Assembly (NCBI GenBank): GCA_025351765.1
Contig: JANXVH010000054.1
Span: 1 to 57,354 of the forward strand
Reading direction: 5' to 3'
Length of the DNA stretch: 57,354 nucleotides
Source of the DNA: Pedobacter sp.
Lineage (GTDB): Bacteria; Bacteroidota; Bacteroidia; Sphingobacteriales; Sphingobacteriaceae
Shown here: in pieces, positions 54,608 to 57,354 of the stretch
Position numbering within the stretch: position 1 is the first letter of the stretch
Layout: every line of letters starts with the position of its first letter
Translations under genes and position numbers: made by a program
Notes under the pieces: model-generated
What the model was told of the DNA's origin: nothing
The model's input: the letters and a program-made list of their open reading frames with translations, nothing else
Database searches by the model: none

Positions 54608-56074
54608 TTATGCGTAAGGGATACCGTCCTTAGAAGGTAAACTACTGTGCCCCATTAAATACTGATCTACTTTACGAGCAGCTTCCCGGCCTTCTGATAT
54701 AGCCCATACTACTAATGATTGACCGCGGCGCATATCACCTGCAGCAAAAATCTTTGCAATATTGGTTTGGTACTTACCTTCTTCTGCCTTCACGTTACCA
54801 CGGGCATCCAGCTCAACACCAAGTTTCTCTAATAAACCTTCCTTTTGTGGATGTAGGAAACCCATAGCCAATAAAACCAACTGACAAGGTAAATCTCGTT
54901 CGGTACCTGCAACCTCCTTAAATCCATTTGGTCTACCAAATGCATCTATGTCCCAAACTACATCTACAACCCTAACAGCCTTCAAGTTACCATTCTCGTC
55001 CTTAATGAATTCTTTAGTATTGGTACTCCATCCGCGTTCGCAACCTTCTTCATGAGAGGAAGTAACTTTAAGCACCATTGGATAAGTTGGCCAAGGCATA
55101 TTAGGTGTTCTTGCAGATGCTGGCATAGGCATGATCTCAAACTGCATTACAGATTTTGCACCTTGACGGTTGGATGTCCCCACACAGTCAGAACCTGTAT
55201 CACCACCACCAATTACAATTACGTCTTTACCAGTTGCAGTTAATGGTTCTCCAGCGATATCAAAGTTTCTTACCCGTTTGTTCTGCTGTTTCAAGAAGTC
55301 CATAGCAAAATGTACGCCTTTAGCATCTCTGCCGGGAGCAGGAAGATCGCGTGGAATGGTAGAACCACCAGCTAAAACGATAGACTGGTAATCTCTCAAT
55401 AAAGTATTGAGCTCAACGTTAATACCCACATTGGAGTTACATTTAAACACTACACCCTCTTTTTCTAACAAAGCTATACGTCTTCTTACAACGTCTTTCT
55501 GTAATTTAAAATCAGGGATACCGTAGTTTAATAAACCACCAGGCGTATCATCACGTTCATAAACCACCACTTCGTGACCAGCTTTATTCAATTGAGCCGC
55601 TGCTGCCATACCTGCCGGACCAGAACCGATTACCGCTACCCTTTTGCCAGTGCGGATTAAAGGCTGTTCTGCTTTGATGTAGCCTTTATCAAAAGCAATC
55701 TCTATAATGTGTTTCTCAATCTCTTCAATAGAGACAGGAGATTTGTTGATCCCAAGTACACAGGCCGACTCACAAGGAGCTGGACAAATTCTTCCGGTAA
55801 ACTCCGGAAAATTGTTAGTGCTCAATAAGATAGTAGATGCCAGATGCCAATCACCCTTATATACCGCGTCGTTAAATTCAGGAATTACATTACCAAGCGG
55901 ACAGCCCGACTGGCAAAAAGGAACACCACAATCCATGCACCTGGCCGCTTCCTTGCCAACTTGCTCCACCTCAAAGTTCTTAACGAACTCGTTATAATGT
56001 TTTAAACGCTCTTTTGCATCTTCTTTTGCAGGAGCCGTTCTTTCATATTCTAAAAATCCAGTTACTTTTCCCAT
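54608..56074 (-). CDS. gltD: Glutamate synthase small subunit
   Basis: 488 residues. The N-terminal Fe-S part has Cys46, Cys49, Cys54 and Cys58 (CMDCGVPFCQSGC) and a second group at Cys97, Cys101 and Cys105 (CPAPCESAC). The FAD-binding motif VIGSGPAGMAAA is at about 147-158 and the NADPH motif VIGGGDTGSDC at about 290. It passes electrons from NADPH to the large subunit for making glutamate from glutamine and 2-oxoglutarate. It lies 3 bp after gltB on the same strand. Confidence 0.96.
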   Translation of the reverse strand: MGKVTGFLEYERTAPAKEDAKERLKHYNEFVKNFEVEQVGKEAARCMDCGVPFCQSGCPLGNVIPEFNDAVYKGDWHLASTILLSTNNFPEFTGRICPAPCESACVLGINKSPVSIEEIEKHIIEIAFDKGYIKAEQPLIRTGKRVAVIGSGPAGMAAAAQLNKAGHEVVVYERDDTPGGLLNYGIPDFKLQKDVVRRRIALLEKEGVVFKCNSNVGINVELNTLLRDYQSIVLAGGSTIPRDLPAPGRDAKGVHFAMDFLKQQNKRVRNFDIAGEPLTATGKDVIVIGGGDTGSDCVGTSNRQGAKSVMQFEIMPMPASARTPNMPWPTYPMVLKVTSSHEEGCERGWSTNTKEFIKDENGNLKAVRVVDVVWDIDAFGRPNGFKEVAGTERDLPCQLVLLAMGFLHPQKEGLLEKLGVELDARGNVKAEEGKYQTNIAKIFAAGDMRRGQSLVVWAISEGREAARKVDQYLMGHSSLPSKDGIPYA

Positions 56075-56077
56075 TGC

Positions 56078-57354
56078 TTAAGATATAGTTAGTTGGTTTG
56101 CTTTTTTTAATAATACTGCTTTGTATTCTTTAGGGAATACTTTAATAAAATGTGCTGATTGAGTTGCCCAATCACTTAATAAAAACTTAGCTAAGTTACT
56201 ATCAGTCAACTTCACATGCATTTTCAATAAATGATTAATTCTTAACTCATCTTGCTCATCAAGTGGATCAAGATCAACCATTTCCTTATTGCATTTATTT
56301 GCAAAATCACCTTTAGAATCGTAGATCCATGCAATACCGCCACTCATACCTGCAGCAAAGTTAAAACCCGTGCCACCTATAACAAGTACCTCACCACCAG
56401 TCATATATTCGCAACCATGATCGCCTAAACCTTCTACAACTGCTATAGCTCCAGAGTTACGCACGGCGAAACGCTCGCCGGCTTGTCCGCGCACATACAA
56501 TTCACCACCTGTAGCGCCATATAAAGCTACGTTACCGATGATGATGTTTTGCTCAGGAACATATTTCACATTGTTGAAAGGATAAATGCTTAATCGGGCT
56601 CCGGATAAACCTTTACCAACATAATCATTTGCCTCACCTTCTAGCTGCAATGAAATCCCTCTAGCAGCAAAAGCACCGAAACTTTGACCAGCAGAACCCT
56701 TAAACTTAAAGTTTATGGTATCTGCCGGAAGTCCCTGTCCCTTATAGATTTTAGAAACCTCGTTAGACAACATAGTACCGATAGCACGGTTGGTATTCTT
56801 TACATCAAACTCGGCATATATTGGCTCTTTAGTCGCCAATGCCGGGGCAGCAGCCTTCACCAATTGATGATCAAGAATCTCAGATAAACCATGATCCTGC
56901 TCTTCAGTCTGGTACAAGCTTAAACCATTATCAGGAGCTTTGAACAAGATCGCAGAAAGATCCAAATCTTTTTGTTTCCAATCTTCTGCAGCAACAGCGC
57001 GAATACCAAGCGCATCCGACTGACCAACCATTTCATGGATGGTTCTGAAACCAAGCTCGGCCATTGTTTCTCTTAGCTCTTGCGCTAAGAAATGGAATAA
57101 GTTTACCACATGATCAGCTTCACCGGTAAATAATTTACGTAGGTTTGGATCTTGAGTAGCCACACCAACCGGACAAGTATTTAAATGGCATTTACGCATC
57201 ATAATACATCCGGCAGTAACCAAAGCAGCCGTAGCAACACCCCATTCTTCTGCGCCCAAAAGCGTAGCGATGGCAATATCTTTACCTGTTTTAAGCTGTC
57301 CGTCTGTTTGCAATACCACCCTACTCCTTAACCTGTTTTTTACAAGCGTTTGGT
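56078..57354 (-). CDS. gltB: Glutamate synthase large subunit, C-terminal part (5' end beyond window)
   Basis: 425 codons to the right window edge, with the frame open past it (QTLVKNRLRSR precedes the first possible GTG at 57319, which is therefore not the start). The piece contains the end of the FMN domain (LQTDGQLKTG, LLGAEEWG) and the 3Fe-4S cluster cysteines in CIMMRKCHLNTCPVG. It ends with the GXGXG beta-helix domain (TGGELYVRGQAGERFAVRN, EGLGDHGCEYMTGG, MSGGIAWIYD). Functions with gltD; the two form one operon. Confidence 0.96.
   Translation of the reverse strand, partial: QTLVKNRLRSRVVLQTDGQLKTGKDIAIATLLGAEEWGVATAALVTAGCIMMRKCHLNTCPVGVATQDPNLRKLFTGEADHVVNLFHFLAQELRETMAELGFRTIHEMVGQSDALGIRAVAAEDWKQKDLDLSAILFKAPDNGLSLYQTEEQDHGLSEILDHQLVKAAAPALATKEPIYAEFDVKNTNRAIGTMLSNEVSKIYKGQGLPADTINFKFKGSAGQSFGAFAARGISLQLEGEANDYVGKGLSGARLSIYPFNNVKYVPEQNIIIGNVALYGATGGELYVRGQAGERFAVRNSGAIAVVEGLGDHGCEYMTGGEVLVIGGTGFNFAAGMSGGIAWIYDSKGDFANKCNKEMVDLDPLDEQDELRINHLLKMHVKLTDSNLAKFLLSDWATQSAHFIKVFPKEYKAVLLKKANQLTIS

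Noticed and set aside
57319..57354. GTG at 57319 as the start of gltB
   Set aside because: The frame stays open to the window edge with residues typical of the large subunit, and over 1000 residues of the enzyme are still missing. The gene is cut by the window.

Overview
The window is chromosomal DNA of a Bacteroidota bacterium, most likely a member of the Sphingobacteriaceae (Pedobacter/Mucilaginibacter-like). I base this on the roughly 40% GC look of the sequence, promoters of the Bacteroidota type (TAnnTTTG), the absence of obvious Shine-Dalgarno sequences, a secreted GH92 mannosidase, the small secreted beta-flower protein, and the overall protein style. Genus assignment is inference. I see no rRNA, tRNA, CRISPR array, prophage or insertion sequence. 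Coding density is high and most of the window is housekeeping.

Left part (1-8400): a signalling cluster on the minus strand. It holds a cytoplasmic poly-HAMP sensor protein cut by the window edge, a PAS-type histidine kinase, a receiver-histidine kinase hybrid, a Tat-exported TIM-barrel protein and a lipoprotein. Two unrelated plus-strand genes (a secreted beta-flower protein and a domain-cupin fusion) sit inside the cluster. About 90 bp of leader DNA, including a palindrome and the first five codons, is duplicated almost exactly upstream of the poly-HAMP gene and of the receiver-kinase gene. This is the most unusual feature of the window.

Middle (8500-33500): an RRM RNA-binding protein, a YhhN membrane protein, and the alpha-2-macroglobulin/PbpC pair with topA and a small conserved-looking gene upstream. 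Then come a secreted glutathione peroxidase, a 5'-nucleotidase split into two overlapping genes in reversed domain order, mnmA, the GH92 mannosidase and a nucleoside phosphorylase with ribD. These are followed by prmC, xerD, aroQ, and a glycosyltransferase/lipid A acyltransferase pair. Several promoters here place the -7 box only 5-7 nt before the start codon, which suggests leaderless mRNAs.

Right part (33500-57354): a wbqC-corA-mgtE-bioB run with two different magnesium transporter families side by side, a FUSC-type membrane protein, and two tandem TPR proteins downstream of gyrA. Then follow hemF, an MFS transporter, a DUF4442/AlbA_2 pair, a MATE exporter, an orphan LuxR-type response regulator, and a divergent galM/galK pair sharing an operator-like repeat. 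The window ends with a TrmH-family methyltransferase and gltD-gltB (gltB cut by the right edge).

I did not find a convincing wholly new defence, mobile or biosynthetic system. The best leads are the duplicated leader with its palindrome, the predicted leaderless divergent ribD/prmC promoters, the split 5'-nucleotidase, the galM/galK operator repeats and the Asn in the GyrA quinolone-resistance region.
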